From Lasioglossum baleicum (Eukaryota; Arthropoda; Insecta; Hymenoptera; Halictidae): 64,000 nt of DNA. The position numbers were made by a program, and so were the translations under genes. The notes under the pieces were generated by a model, which had not been told where the DNA came from, did not search any database, and worked only from the letters and a program-made list of their open reading frames with translations. The stretch covers positions 238,754-302,753 of the forward strand of contig NW_027469242.1 of assembly GCF_051020765.1 (NCBI RefSeq), read 5' to 3'. Positions within the stretch are counted from its first letter, which is position 1, and each line of letters opens with the position of its first letter. Of this stretch, positions 50,042 through 62,310 are shown piece by piece.

Positions 50042-51542
50042 TAGCCATGCGCATCCCATAAAACCTACGCATGCGCATCCCACAAAACCTCGCACGTGTT
50101 TTTACTCGACTAGCCTGCGGGATGCATCCTCTCGCACGTGTTTTTACTCGACTAGCCTGCGGGATGCATCCTCTCGCACGTGTTTTTACTCGACTAGCCT
50201 GCGGGATGCATCCTCTCGCACGTGTTTGTGCTCGACTAGCCTGCGGGATGCATCCTCTCGCACGTGTTTTTACTCGACTAGCCTGCGGGATGCATCCTCT
50301 CGCACGTGTTTTTACTCGACTAGCCTGCGGGAAGCATCCTCTTGCACGTGTTTTTACTCGACTAGCCTGCGGGATGCATCCTCTCGCACGTGTTTTTACT
50401 CGACTAGCCTGCGGGATGCATCCTCTCGCACGTGTTTTTACTCGACTAGCCTGCAGGATGCATCCTCTCGCACGTGTTTTTACTCGACTAGCCTGCGGGA
50501 TGCATCCTCTCGCACGTGTTTTTGCTCGACTAACCTGCGGGATGCATCCTCTCGCACGTGTTTTTGCTCGACTAGCCTGCGGGATGCATCCTCTCGCACG
50601 TGTTTTTGCTCGACTAGCCTGCGGGATGCATCCTCTCGCACGTGTTTTTGCTCGACTAGCCATGCGCATCCCAAAAAACCTGCGCATGCGCATCCCAAAA
50701 AATCTGCGCATGCGCATCCCACAAAACCTCGCACGTGTTTTTACTCGACTAGCCTGCGGGATGCATCCTCTCGCACGTGTTTTTACTCGACTAGCCTGCG
50801 GGATGCATCCTCTCGCACGTGTTTTTGCTCGACTAGCCATGCGCATCCCAAAAAACCTGCACATGCGCATCCCAAAAAACCTGCGCATGCGCATCCCACA
50901 AAACCTCGCACGTGTTTTTACTCGACTAGCCTGCGGGAAGCATCCTCTTGCACGTGTTTTTACTCGACTAGCCTGCGGGATGCATCCTCTCGCACGTGTT
51001 TTTACTCGACTAGCCTGCGGGATGCATCCTCTCGCACGTGTTTTTACTCGACTAGCCTGCAGGATGCATCCCCTCGCACGTGTTTTTACTCGACTAGCCT
51101 GCGGGATGCATCCTCTCGCACGTGTTTTTGCTCGACTAACCTGCGGGATGCATCCTCTCGCACGTGTTTTTGCTCGACTAGCCTGCGGGATGCATCCTCT
51201 CGCACGTGTTTTTGCTCGACTAGCCTGCGGGATGCATCCTCTGGCACGTGTTTTTGCTCGACTAGCTTGCGGGATGCATCCTCTCGCATGTGTTTTTACT
51301 CGACTAGCCTGCGGGATGCACCCTCTCGCACGTGTTTTTACTCGACTACCCTGCGGGATGCATCCTCTCGCACGTGTTTTTGCTCGACTAGCCATGCGCA
51401 ATCCCAAAAAACCTGAGCATGCGCATCCCACAAAACCTCGCACGTGTTTTTACTCGACTAGCCTGCGGGATGCATCCTCTCGCACGTGTTTTTACTCGAC
51501 TAGCCTGCGGGATGCATCCTCTCGCACGTGTTTTTGCTCGAC
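50042..51542 (+). repeat. 1,501-bp higher-order repeat, unit 1
   Basis: Anchored on CCCATAAAACCTACGCATG (50,055), which recurs at 51,556 (offset 1,501) and 53,957 (offset 2,401). It includes GGGAAGCATCCTCTTG, CTCGACTAACC, CTCTGGCACG (about 51,240), CTCGCATGTG (about 51,286) and the GCGCAATCCC marker (51,400). The length is not a multiple of three because of that extra base, so reading frames shift once per unit. Confidence 0.9.
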
Positions 51543-53943
51543 TAGCCATGCGCATCCCATAAAACCTACGCATGCGCATCCCACAAAACCTCGCACGTGT
51601 TTTTACTCGACTAGCCTGCGGGATGCATCCTCTCGCACGTGTTTTTACTCGACTAGCCTGCGGGATGCATCCTCTCGCACGTGTTTTTACTCGACTAGCC
51701 TGCGGGATGCATCCTCTCGCACGTGTTTGTGCTCGACTAGCCTGCGGGATGCATCCTCTCGCACGTGTTTTTACTCGACTAGCCTGCGGGATGCATCCTC
51801 TCGCACGTGTTTTTACTCGACTAGCCTGCGGGAAGCATCCTCTTGCACGTGTTTTTACTCGACTAGCCTGCGGGATGCATCCTCTCGCACGTGTTTTTAC
51901 TCGACTAGCCTGCGGGATGCATCCTCTCGCACGTGTTTTTACTCGACTAGCCTGCAGGATGCATCCTCTCGCACGTGTTTTTACTCGACTAGCCTGCGGG
52001 ATGCATCCTCTCGCACGTGTTTTTGCTCGACTAACCTGCGGGATGCATCCTCTCGCACGTGTTTTTGCTCGACTAGCCTGCGGGATGCATCCTCTCGCAC
52101 GTGTTTTTGCTCGACTAGCCTGCGGGATGCATCCTCTCGCACGTGTTTTTGCTCGACTAGCCATGCGCATCCCAAAAAACCTGCGCATGCGCATCCCAAA
52201 AAATCTGCGCATGCGCATCCCACAAAACCTCGCACGTGTTTTTACTCGACTAGCCTGCGGGATGCATCCTCTCGCACGTGTTTTTACTCGACTAGCCTGC
52301 GGGATGCATCCTCTCGCACGTGTTTTTGCTCGACTAGCCATGCGCATCCCAAAAAACCTGCACATGCGCATCCCAAAAAACCTGCGCATGCGCATCCCAC
52401 AAAACCTCGCACGTGTTTTTACTCGACTAGCCTGCGGGAAGCATCCTCTTGCACGTGTTTTTACTCGACTAGCCTGCGGGATGCATCCTCTCGCACGTGT
52501 TTTTACTCGACTAGCCTGCGGGATGCATCCTCTCGCACGTGTTTTTACTCGACTAGCCTGCAGGATGCATCCTCTCGCACGTGTTTTTACTCGACTAGCC
52601 TGCGGGATGCATCCTCTCGCACGTGTTTGTGCTCGACTAGCCTGCGGGATGCATCCTCTCGCACGTGTTTTTACTCGACTAGCCTGCGGGATGCATCCTC
52701 TCGCACGTGTTTTTACTCGACTAGCCTGCGGGAAGCATCCTCTTGCACGTGTTTTTACTCGACTAGCCTGCGGGATGCATCCTCTCGCACGTGTTTTTAC
52801 TCGACTAGCCTGCGGGATGCATCCTCTCGCACGTGTTTTTACTCGACTAGCCTGCAGGATGCATCCTCTCGCACGTGTTTTTACTCGACTAGCCTGCGGG
52901 ATGCATCCTCTCGCACGTGTTTTTGCTCGACTAACCTGCGGGATGCATCCTCTCGCACGTGTTTTTGCTCGACTAGCCTGCGGGATGCATCCTCTCGCAC
53001 GTGTTTTTGCTCGACTAGCCTGCGGGATGCATCCTCTCGCACGTGTTTTTGCTCGACTAGCCATGCGCATCCCAAAAAACCTGCGCATGCGCATCCCAAA
53101 AAATCTGCGCATGCGCATCCCACAAAACCTCGCACGTGTTTTTACTCGACTAGCCTGCGGGATGCATCCTCTCGCACGTGTTTTTACTCGACTAGCCTGC
53201 GGGATGCATCCTCTCGCACGTGTTTTTGCTCGACTAGCCATGCGCATCCCAAAAAACCTGCACATGCGCATCCCAAAAAACCTGCGCATGCGCATCCCAC
53301 AAAACCTCGCACGTGTTTTTACTCGACTAGCCTGCGGGAAGCATCCTCTTGCACGTGTTTTTACTCGACTAGCCTGCGGGATGCATCCTCTCGCACGTGT
53401 TTTTACTCGACTAGCCTGCGGGATGCATCCTCTCGCACGTGTTTTTACTCGACTAGCCTGCAGGATGCATCCCCTCGCACGTGTTTTTACTCGACTAGCC
53501 TGCGGGATGCATCCTCTCGCACGTGTTTTTGCTCGACTAACCTGCGGGATGCATCCTCTCGCACGTGTTTTTGCTCGACTAGCCTGCGGGATGCATCCTC
53601 TCGCACGTGTTTTTGCTCGACTAGCCTGCGGGATGCATCCTCTGGCACGTGTTTTTGCTCGACTAGCTTGCGGGATGCATCCTCTCGCATGTGTTTTTAC
53701 TCGACTAGCCTGCGGGATGCACCCTCTCGCACGTGTTTTTACTCGACTACCCTGCGGGATGCATCCTCTCGCACGTGTTTTTGCTCGACTAGCCATGCGC
53801 AATCCCAAAAAACCTGAGCATGCGCATCCCACAAAACCTCGCACGTGTTTTTACTCGACTAGCCTGCGGGATGCATCCTCTCGCACGTGTTTTTACTCGA
53901 CTAGCCTGCGGGATGCATCCTCTCGCACGTGTTTTTGCTCGAC
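51543..53943 (+). repeat. 2,401-bp version of the 1,501-bp unit (unit 2)
   Basis: Same start (CCCATAAAACCTACG at 51,556) and same end (CTCTGGCACG near 53,641, CTCGCATGTG near 53,687, GCGCAATCCC at 53,801). It is exactly 900 bp longer because about 51,663-52,562 is repeated in tandem at 52,563-53,462. Few other differences from unit 1 were seen. Confidence 0.9.
51663..53462 (+). repeat. 900-bp tandem duplication inside unit 2
   Basis: Two consecutive 900-bp copies: A3 unit, GGGAAGCATCCTCTTG unit, CTCGACTAACC unit, four A2 units, B block with CAAAAAATCTGCG, and B block with CACATGCG. Offset is 900 throughout. The only early mismatch I saw is GCGGG against GCAGG at the join (51,662 versus 52,562). 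The join falls between two A units. Confidence 0.88.
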
Positions 53944-55302
53944 TAGCCATGCGCATCCCATAAAACCTACGCATGCGCATCCCACAAAACCTCGCACGTG
54001 TTTTTACTCGACTAGCCTGCGGGATGCATCCTCTCGCACGTGTTTTTACTCGACTAGCCTGCGGGATGCATCCTCTCGCACGTGTTTTTACTCGACTAGC
54101 CTGCGGGATGCATCCTCTCGCACGTGTTTGTGCTCGACTAGCCTGCGGGATGCATCCTCTCGCACGTGTTTTTACTCGACTAGCCTGCGGGATGCATCCT
54201 CTCGCACGTGTTTTTACTCGACTAGCCTGCGGGAAGCATCCTCTTGCACGTGTTTTTACTCGACTAGCCTGCGGGATGCATCCTCTCGCACGTGTTTTTA
54301 CTCGACTAGCCTGCGGGATGCATCCTCTCGCACGTGTTTTTACTCGACTAGCCTGCAGGATGCATCCTCTCGCACGTGTTTTTACTCGACTAGCCTGCGG
54401 GATGCATCCTCTCGCACGTGTTTTTGCTCGACTAACCTGCGGGATGCATCCTCTCGCACGTGTTTTTGCTCGACTAGCCTGCGGGATGCATCCTCTCGCA
54501 CGTGTTTTTGCTCGACTAGCCTGCGGGATGCATCCTCTCGCACGTGTTTTTGCTCGACTAGCCATGCGCATCCCAAAAAACCTGCGCATGCGCATCCCAA
54601 AAAATCTGCGCATGCGCATCCCACAAAACCTCGCACGTGTTTTTACTCGACTAGCCTGCGGGATGCATCCTCTCGCACGTGTTTTTACTCGACTAGCCTG
54701 CGGGATGCATCCTCTCGCACGTGTTTTTGCTCGACTAGCCATGCGCATCCCAAAAAACCTGCACATGCGCATCCCAAAAAACCTGCGCATGCGCATCCCA
54801 CAAAACCTCGCACGTGTTTTTACTCGACTAGCCTGCGGGAAGCATCCTCTTGCACGTGTTTTTACTCGACTAGCCTGCGGGATGCATCCTCTCGCACGTG
54901 TTTTTACTCGACTAGCCTGCGGGATGCATCCTCTCGCACGTGTTTTTACTCGACTAGCCTGCAGGATGCATCCTCTCGCACGTGTTTTTACTCGACTAGC
55001 CTGCGGGATGCATCCTCTCGCACGTGTTTTTGCTCGACTAACCTGCGGGATGCATCCTCTCGCACGTGTTTTTGCTCGACTAGCCTGCGGGATGCATCCT
55101 CTCGCACGTGTTTTTGCTCGACTAGCCTGCGGGATGCATCCTCTCGCACGTGTTTTTGCTCGACTAGCTTGCGGGATGCATCCTCTCGCATGTGTTTTTA
55201 CTCGACTAGCCTGCGGGATGCACCCTCTCGCACGTGTTTTTACTCGACTACCCTGCGGGATGCATCCTCTCGCACGTGTTTTTGCTCGACTAGCCATGCG
55301 CA
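53944..55302 (+). repeat. 1,501-bp higher-order repeat, unit 3
   Basis: Starts with CCCATAAAACCTACG (53,957) and reaches the GCGCAATCCC marker at 55,302, 1,501 bp after the previous one. It has CTCTCGCACG where units 1 and 2 have CTCTGGCACG, so it groups apart from them by that base. After the marker, the array continues into the copy of 48.9-50.0 kb rather than into another 1,501-bp unit. Confidence 0.88.
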
Positions 55303-56386
55303 ATCCCAAAAAACCTGAGCATGCGCATCCCACAAAACCTCGCACGTGTTTTTACTCGACTAGCCTGCGGGATGCATCCTCTCGCACGTGTTTTTACTCG
55401 ACTAGCCTGCGGGATGCATCCTTTCGCACGTGTTTTTGCTCGACTAGCCATGCGCATCCCAAAAAACCTGCACATGCGCTTCCCAAAAAACCTGCGCATG
55501 CGCATCCCACAAAACCTGCGCATGCGCATCCCACAAAACCTCGCACGTGTTTTTACTCGACTAGCCTGCGGGATGCATCCTCTCGCACGTGTTTTTGCTC
55601 GACTAGCCTGCGGGATGCATCCTCTCGCACGTGTTTTTGCTCGGCTAGCCTGCGGGATGCATCCTCTCGCACGTGTTTTTGCTCGACTAGCCTGCGGGAT
55701 GCATCCTCTCGCACGTGTTTTTGCTCGACTAGCCTGCGGGACGCATCCTCTCGCACGTGTTTTTACTCGACTAGCCTGCAGGATGCATCCTCTCGCACGT
55801 GTTTTTACTCGACTAGCCTGCGGGATGCATCCTCTCGCACGTGTTTTTGCTCGACTAGCCTGCGGGATGCATCCTCTCGCACGTGTTTTTGCTCGACTAG
55901 CCTGCGGGATGCATCCTCTCGCACGTGTTTTTGCTCGACTAGCCTGCGGGATGCATCCTCTCGCACGTGTTTTTGCTCGACTAGCCTGCGGGATGCATCC
56001 TCTCGCACGTGTTTTTACTCGACTAGCCTGCGGGATGCATCCTCTCGCACGTGTTTTTGCTCGACTAGCCTGCGGGATGCATAATCTCGCACGTGTTTTT
56101 GCTCGACTAGCCTGCGGGATGCATCCTCTCGCACGTGTTTTTACTCGACTAGCCTGCGGGATGCATCCTCTCGCACGTGTTTTTACTCGACTACCCTGCG
56201 GAATGCATCCTCTCGCACGTGTTTTTGCTCGACTAGCCATGCGCATCCCAAAAAACCTGCGCATGCGCATCCCAAAAAACCTGCGCATGCGCATCCCACA
56301 AAACATGCGCATGTGCATCCCACAAAACCTCGCACGTGTTTTTACTCGACTAGCCTGCGGGATGCATCCTCTCGCACGTGTTTTTA
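55303..56386 (+). repeat. HOR with long A run, copy 2 (offset 6,435)
   Basis: Matches 48,868-49,951. GCGCTTCCC recurs near 55,478 and GCATAATCTCG near 56,082. The match breaks at 56,387 with an inserted T (TTTTTACTTCGAC), the start of a small indel cluster. Private changes include CCTTTCGCACG (about 55,421) and GCATGTGCATCCC (about 56,310). Confidence 0.86.
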
Positions 56387-58799
56387 CTTCGACTAGCCTG
56401 CGGATGCATCCTCTCGCACGTGTTTTTACTCGACTACCCTGCGGGATGCATCCTCTCGCACGTGTTTTTGCTCGACTAGCCATGCGCATCCATAAAACCT
56501 GCGCATGCGCATCCCACAAAACCTCGCACGTGTTTTTACTCGACTAGCCTGCGGGATGCATCCTCTCGCACGTGTTTTTACTCGACTAGCCTGCGGGATG
56601 CATCCTCTCGCACGTGTTTTTACTCGACTACCCTGCGGGATGCATCCTCTCGCACGTGTTTTTGCTCGACTAGCCATGCGCATCCCATAAAACCTGCGCA
56701 TGCGCATCCCACAAAACCTCGCACGTGTTTTTACTCGACTAGCCTGCGGGATGCATCCTCTCGCACGTGTTTTTACTCGACTAGCCTGCGGGATGCATCC
56801 TCTCGCACGTGTTTGTGCTCGACTAGCCTGCGGGATGCATCCTCTCGCACGTGTTTTTACTCGACTAGCCTGCGGGATGCATCCTCTCGCACGTGTTTTT
56901 ACTCGACTAGCCATGCGCATCCCAAAAAACCTGCGCATGCGCATCCCAAAAAATCTGCGCATGCGCATCCCACAAAACCTCGCACGTGTTTTTACTCGAC
57001 TAGCCTGCGGGATGCATCCTCTCGCACATGTTTTTGCTCGACTAGCCATGCGCATCCCAAAAAACCTGCACATGCGCATCCCAAAAAACCTGCGCATGCG
57101 CATCCCAAAAAACCTGCGCATGCGCATCCCACAAAACCTGCGCATGCGCATCCCACAAAACCTCTCACGTGTTTTTACTCGACTAGCCTGCGGGAAGCAT
57201 CCTCTTGCACGTGTTTTTACTCGACTAGCCTGCGGGATGCATCCTCTCGCACGTGTTTTTACTCGACTAGCCTGCGGGATGCATCCTCTCGCACGTGTTT
57301 TTACTCGACTAGCCTGCAGGATGCATCCTCTCGCACGTGTTTTTACTCGACTAGCCTGCGGGATGCATCCTCTCGCACGTGTTTTTGCTCGACTAACCTG
57401 CGGGATGCATCCTCTCGCACGTGTTTTTGCTCGACTAGCCTGCGGGATGCATCCTCTCGCACGTGTTTTTGCTCGACTAGCCTGCGGGATGCATCCTCTC
57501 GCACGTGTTTTTGCTCGACTAGCCTGCGGGATGCATCCTCTCGCACGTGTTTTTGCTCGACTAGCCTGCGGGATGCATCCTCTCGCACGTGTTTTTGCTC
57601 GACTAGCCTGCGGGATGCATCCTCTCGCACGTGTTTTTGCTCGACTAGCCTGCGGGATGCATCCTCTCGCACGTGTTTTTGCTCGACTAGCCTGCGGGAT
57701 GCATCCTCTCGCACGTGTTTTTACTCGACTAGCCTGCGGGATGCATCCTCTCGCACGTGTTTTTGCTCGACTAGCCTGCGGGATGCATAATCTCGCACGT
57801 GTTTTTGCTCGACTAGCCTGCGGGATGCATCCTCTCGCACGTGTTTTTACTCGACTAGCCTGCGGGATGCATCCTCTCGCACGTGTTGTTACTCGACTAC
57901 CCTGCGGAATGCATCCTCTCGCACGTGTTTTTGCTCGACTAGCCATGCGCATCCCAAAAAACCTGCGCATGCGCATCCCAAAAAACCTGCGCATGCGCAT
58001 CCCACAAAACATGCGCATGCGCATCCCACAAAACCTCGCACGTGTTTTTACTCGACTAGCCTGCGGGATGCATCCTCTCGCACGTGTTTTTACTCGACTA
58101 GCCTGCGGGATGCATCCTCTCGCACGTGTTTTTGCTCGACTAGCCTGCGGGATGCATCCTCTCGCACGTGTTTTTGCTCGACTAGCCATGCGCATCCCAA
58201 AAAACCTGCGCATGCGCATCCCAAAAAATCTGCGCATGCGCATCCCACAAAACCTCGCACGTGTTTTTACTCGACTAGCCTGCGGGATGCATCCTCTCGC
58301 ACGTGTTTTTGCTCGACTAGCCATGCGCATCCCAAAAAACCTGCACATGCGCATCCCAAAAAACCTGCGCATGCGCATCGCACAAAACCTGCGCATGCGC
58401 ATCCCACAAAACCTCGCACGTGTTTTTACTCGACTAGCCTGCGGGAAGCATCCTCTTGCACGTGTTTTTACTCGACTAGCCTGCGGGATGCATCCTCTCG
58501 CACGTGTTTTTACTCGACTACCCTGCGGGATGCATACTCTCGCACGTGTTTTGGCTCGACAAGCCATGCGCATCCCAAAAAACCTGCGCATGCGCATCCC
58601 ACAAAACCTGCGTATGCGCATCCCACAAAACCTCGCACGTTGTTTTACTCGACTAGCCTGCGGGATGCATCCTCTCGCACGTGTTTTTACTCGACTAGCC
58701 TGCGGGAAGCATCCTCTCGCACGTGTTTTTACTCGACTAGCCTGCGGGATGCATACTCTCGCACGTGTTTTTGCTCGACTAGCCTGCGGGATGCATCCT
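56387..58799 (+). repeat. A/B satellite with the longest A run
   Basis: Starts with three one-base indels (56,387; 56,401; 56,491) and has CATAAAACC B copies. A run of about 18-19 A units spans about 57,165-57,945 and includes eight consecutive A2 units (57,343-57,714). Further variants are ACCTCTCACGTG (about 57,163), GCATAATCTCG (about 57,787), GTGTTGTTACTCG (about 57,885), GTTTTGGCTCGACAAGCC (about 58,550) and CACGTTGTTTTACTCG (about 58,640). No unique sequence is seen. Confidence 0.82.
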
Positions 58800-59810
58800 C
58801 TCGCACGTGTTTTTACTCGACTAGCCTGCGGGATGCATCCTCTCGCACGTGTTTTTGCTCGACTAGCCTGCGGGATGAATCCTCTCGCACGTGTTTTTGC
58901 TCGACTAGGCATGCGCATCCCAAAAAACCTGCGCATGCGCATCCCAAAAAACCTGCGCATGCGCATCCCACAAAACCTCGCACGTGTTTTTACTCGACTA
59001 GCCTGCGGGATGCATCCTCTCGCACGTGTTTTTGCTCGACTAGCCATGCGCATCCCAAAAAACCTGCGCATGCGCATCCCACAAAACCTAGCACGTTGTT
59101 TTACTCGACTAGCCTGCGGGATGCATCCTCTCGCACGTGTTTTTGCTCGGCTAGCCTGCGGGATGCATCCTCTCGCACGTGTTTTTGCTCGACTAGCCTG
59201 CGGGATGCATCCTCTCGCACGTGTTTTTGCTCGACTAGCCTGCGGGACGCATCCTCTCGCACGTGTTTTTACTCGACTAGCCTGTAGGATGCATCCTCTC
59301 GCACGTGTTTTTACTCGACTAGCCTGCGGGATGCATCCTCTCGCACGTGTTTTTGCTCGACTAGCCTGCGGGATGCATCCTCTCGCACGTGTTTTTGCTC
59401 GACTAGCCTGCGGGATGCATCCTCTCGCACGTGTTTTTGCTCGACTAGCCTGCGGGATGCATCCTCTCGCACGTGTTTTTGCTCGACTAGCCTGCGGGAT
59501 GCATCCTCTCGCACGTGTTTTTACTCGACTAGCCTGCGGGATGCATCCTCTCGCACGTGTTTTTGCTCGACTAGCCTGCGGGATGCATCCTCTCGCACGT
59601 GTTTTTGCTCGACTAGCCTGCGGGATGCATCCTCTCGCACGTGTTTTTACTCGACTAGCCTGCGGGATGCATCCTCTCGCACGTGTTTTTACTCGACTAC
59701 CCTGCGGAATGCATCCTCTCGCACGTGTTTTTGCTCGACTAGCCATGCGCATCCCATAAAACCTGCGCATGCGCATCCCACAAAACCTGCGCATGCGCAT
59801 CCCACAAAAC
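58800..59810 (+). repeat. 1,011-bp higher-order repeat, copy 1
   Basis: Offset to copy 2 is exactly 1,011. It contains GGGATGAATCC, GACTAGGCATGCG, a B block ending ACCTAGCACGTTGTTTTAC (about 59,090), GCTCGGCTAG, GGGACGCATCC, CTGTAGGATGC, a run of four A2 units, GCGGAATGC and CATAAAACCTGCGC. All these marks recur in copy 2 in the same order, with no difference noticed. Confidence 0.9.
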
Positions 59811-60821
59811 CTCGCACGTGTTTTTACTCGACTAGCCTGCGGGATGCATCCTCTCGCACGTGTTTTTGCTCGACTAGCCTGCGGGATGAATCCTCTCGCA
59901 CGTGTTTTTGCTCGACTAGGCATGCGCATCCCAAAAAACCTGCGCATGCGCATCCCAAAAAACCTGCGCATGCGCATCCCACAAAACCTCGCACGTGTTT
60001 TTACTCGACTAGCCTGCGGGATGCATCCTCTCGCACGTGTTTTTGCTCGACTAGCCATGCGCATCCCAAAAAACCTGCGCATGCGCATCCCACAAAACCT
60101 AGCACGTTGTTTTACTCGACTAGCCTGCGGGATGCATCCTCTCGCACGTGTTTTTGCTCGGCTAGCCTGCGGGATGCATCCTCTCGCACGTGTTTTTGCT
60201 CGACTAGCCTGCGGGATGCATCCTCTCGCACGTGTTTTTGCTCGACTAGCCTGCGGGACGCATCCTCTCGCACGTGTTTTTACTCGACTAGCCTGTAGGA
60301 TGCATCCTCTCGCACGTGTTTTTACTCGACTAGCCTGCGGGATGCATCCTCTCGCACGTGTTTTTGCTCGACTAGCCTGCGGGATGCATCCTCTCGCACG
60401 TGTTTTTGCTCGACTAGCCTGCGGGATGCATCCTCTCGCACGTGTTTTTGCTCGACTAGCCTGCGGGATGCATCCTCTCGCACGTGTTTTTGCTCGACTA
60501 GCCTGCGGGATGCATCCTCTCGCACGTGTTTTTACTCGACTAGCCTGCGGGATGCATCCTCTCGCACGTGTTTTTGCTCGACTAGCCTGCGGGATGCATC
60601 CTCTCGCACGTGTTTTTGCTCGACTAGCCTGCGGGATGCATCCTCTCGCACGTGTTTTTACTCGACTAGCCTGCGGGATGCATCCTCTCGCACGTGTTTT
60701 TACTCGACTACCCTGCGGAATGCATCCTCTCGCACGTGTTTTTGCTCGACTAGCCATGCGCATCCCATAAAACCTGCGCATGCGCATCCCACAAAACCTG
60801 CGCATGCGCATCCCACAAAAC
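59811..60821 (+). repeat. 1,011-bp higher-order repeat, copy 2
   Basis: Direct tandem neighbour of copy 1 (GGGATGAATCC near 59,885, CACGTTGTTTTAC near 60,105, CTGTAGGATGC near 60,294, CATAAAACC near 60,768). The join falls at the start of an A unit (CTCGCACG), the point where B blocks hand over to A. Confidence 0.9.
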
Positions 60822-61521
60822 CTCGCACGTGTTTTTACTCGACTAGCCTGCGGGATGCATCCTCTGGCACGTGTTTTTACTCGACTAGCCTGCGGGATGC
60901 ATCCTCTCGCACGTGTTTTTACTCGACTAGCCTGCAGGATGCATCCTCTCGCACGTGTTTTTACTCGACTAGCCTGCGGGATGCATCCTCTCGCACGTGT
61001 TTTTGCTCGACTAGCCATGCGCATCCCAAAAGACCTGCGCATGCGCATCCCAAAAAACCTGCGCATGCGCATCCCACAAAACCTCGCACGTGTTTTTACT
61101 AGACTAGCCTGCGGGATGCATCCTCTCGCACGTGTTTTTGCTCGGCTAGCCTGCGGGATGCATCCTCTCGCACGTGTTTTTGCTCGACTAGCCATGCGCA
61201 TCCCATAAAACCTGCGCATGCGCATCCCACAAAACCTGCGCATGCGCATCCCACAAAACCTCGCACGTGTTTTTACTCGACTAGCCTGCGGGATGCATCC
61301 TCTCGCACGTGTTTTTACTCGACTAGCCTGCGGGATGCATCCTCTCGCACGTGTTTTTACTCGACTAGCCTGCAGGATGCATCCTCTCGCACGTGTTTTT
61401 ACTCGACTAGCCTGCGGGATGCATCCTCTCGCACGTGTTTTTGCTCGACTAACCATGCGCATCCCAAAAGACCTGCGCATGCGCATCCCAAAAAACCTGC
61501 GCATGCGCATCCCACAAAACC
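60762..61521 (+). repeat. 438-bp tandem higher-order repeat
   Basis: About 60,762-61,083 matches 61,200-61,521 at offset 438: CATAAAACC, two B-Q copies, two A1 units, GCAGGATGC, an A2 unit and the B copy CCCAAAAGACC (about 61,024 and 61,463). CTCTGGCACG (about 60,864) and ACTAGACTAG (about 61,097) belong to the first unit only, and CTCGACTAACC (about 61,446) to the second. Confidence 0.85.
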
Positions 61522-62310
61522 TGCGCATGCGCATCCCACAAAACCTCGCACGTGTTTTTACTCGACTAGCCTGCGGGATGAATCCTCTCGCACGTGTTTT
61601 TGCTCGACTAGCCTGCGGGATGCATCCTCTCGCACGTGTTTTTGCTCGACTAGCCTGCGGGATGCATCCTCTCGCACGTGTTTTTGCTCGACTAGCCTGC
61701 GGGATGCATCCTCTCGCACGTGTTTTTGCTCGACTAGCCATGCGCATCCCAAAAAACCTGCGCATGCTCATCCCAAAAAATCTGCGCATGCGCATCCCAC
61801 AAAACCTGCGCATGCGCATCCCACAAAACCTCGCACGTGTTTGTGCTCGACTAGCCTGCGGGATGCATCCTTTCGCACGTGTTTTTACTCGACTAGCCTG
61901 CGGGATGCATCCTCTCGCACGTGTTTGTGCTCGACTAGCCTGCGGGATGCATCCTCTCGCACGTGTTTTTACTCGACTAGCCTGCGGGATGCATCCTCTC
62001 GCACGTGTTTTTACTCGACTAGCCTGCGGGATGCATCCTCTCGCACGTGTTTTTGCTCGACTAGCCTGCGGGATGCATCCTCTCGCACGTGTTTTTGCTC
62101 GACTAGCCATGCGCATCCCAAAAAACCTGCACATGCGCATCCCAAAAAACCTGCGCATGCGCATCCCACAAAACCTGCGCATGCGCATCCCACAAAACCT
62201 CGCACGTGTTTTTACTCGACTAGCCTGCGGGATGCATCCTCTCGCACGTGTTTTTACTCGACTAGCCTGCGGGATGCATCCTCTCGCACGTGTTTTTGCT
62301 CGACTAGCCT
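61522..62310 (+). repeat. A/B satellite with A3 and CTTTCG units
   Basis: Ordinary array with GGGATGAATCC (about 61,577), CATGCTCATCCC (about 61,763), CAAAAAATCTGCG, A3 units and CTTTCGCACG (about 61,871), recalling family 1 at about 800-1,140. No unique sequence. Confidence 0.75.

Noticed and set aside
57343..57714. Minus-strand small frames of 64 to 123 codons, recurring across the window
   Set aside because: They are runs of four to eight A2 units (or A2 plus B), bounded by the TAA that A1 units create on the minus strand; their lengths step by 14 codons with the run length.
56700..59759. Regular ATGCGCATCCCACAAAAC starts after CATAAAACC stops (about 50,071, 56,700, 59,769, 60,780, 61,218)
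   Set aside because: The in-frame TAA comes from a single C-to-T change in a B-Q copy, and the next ATG is simply the next monomer; nothing suggests translation initiation.
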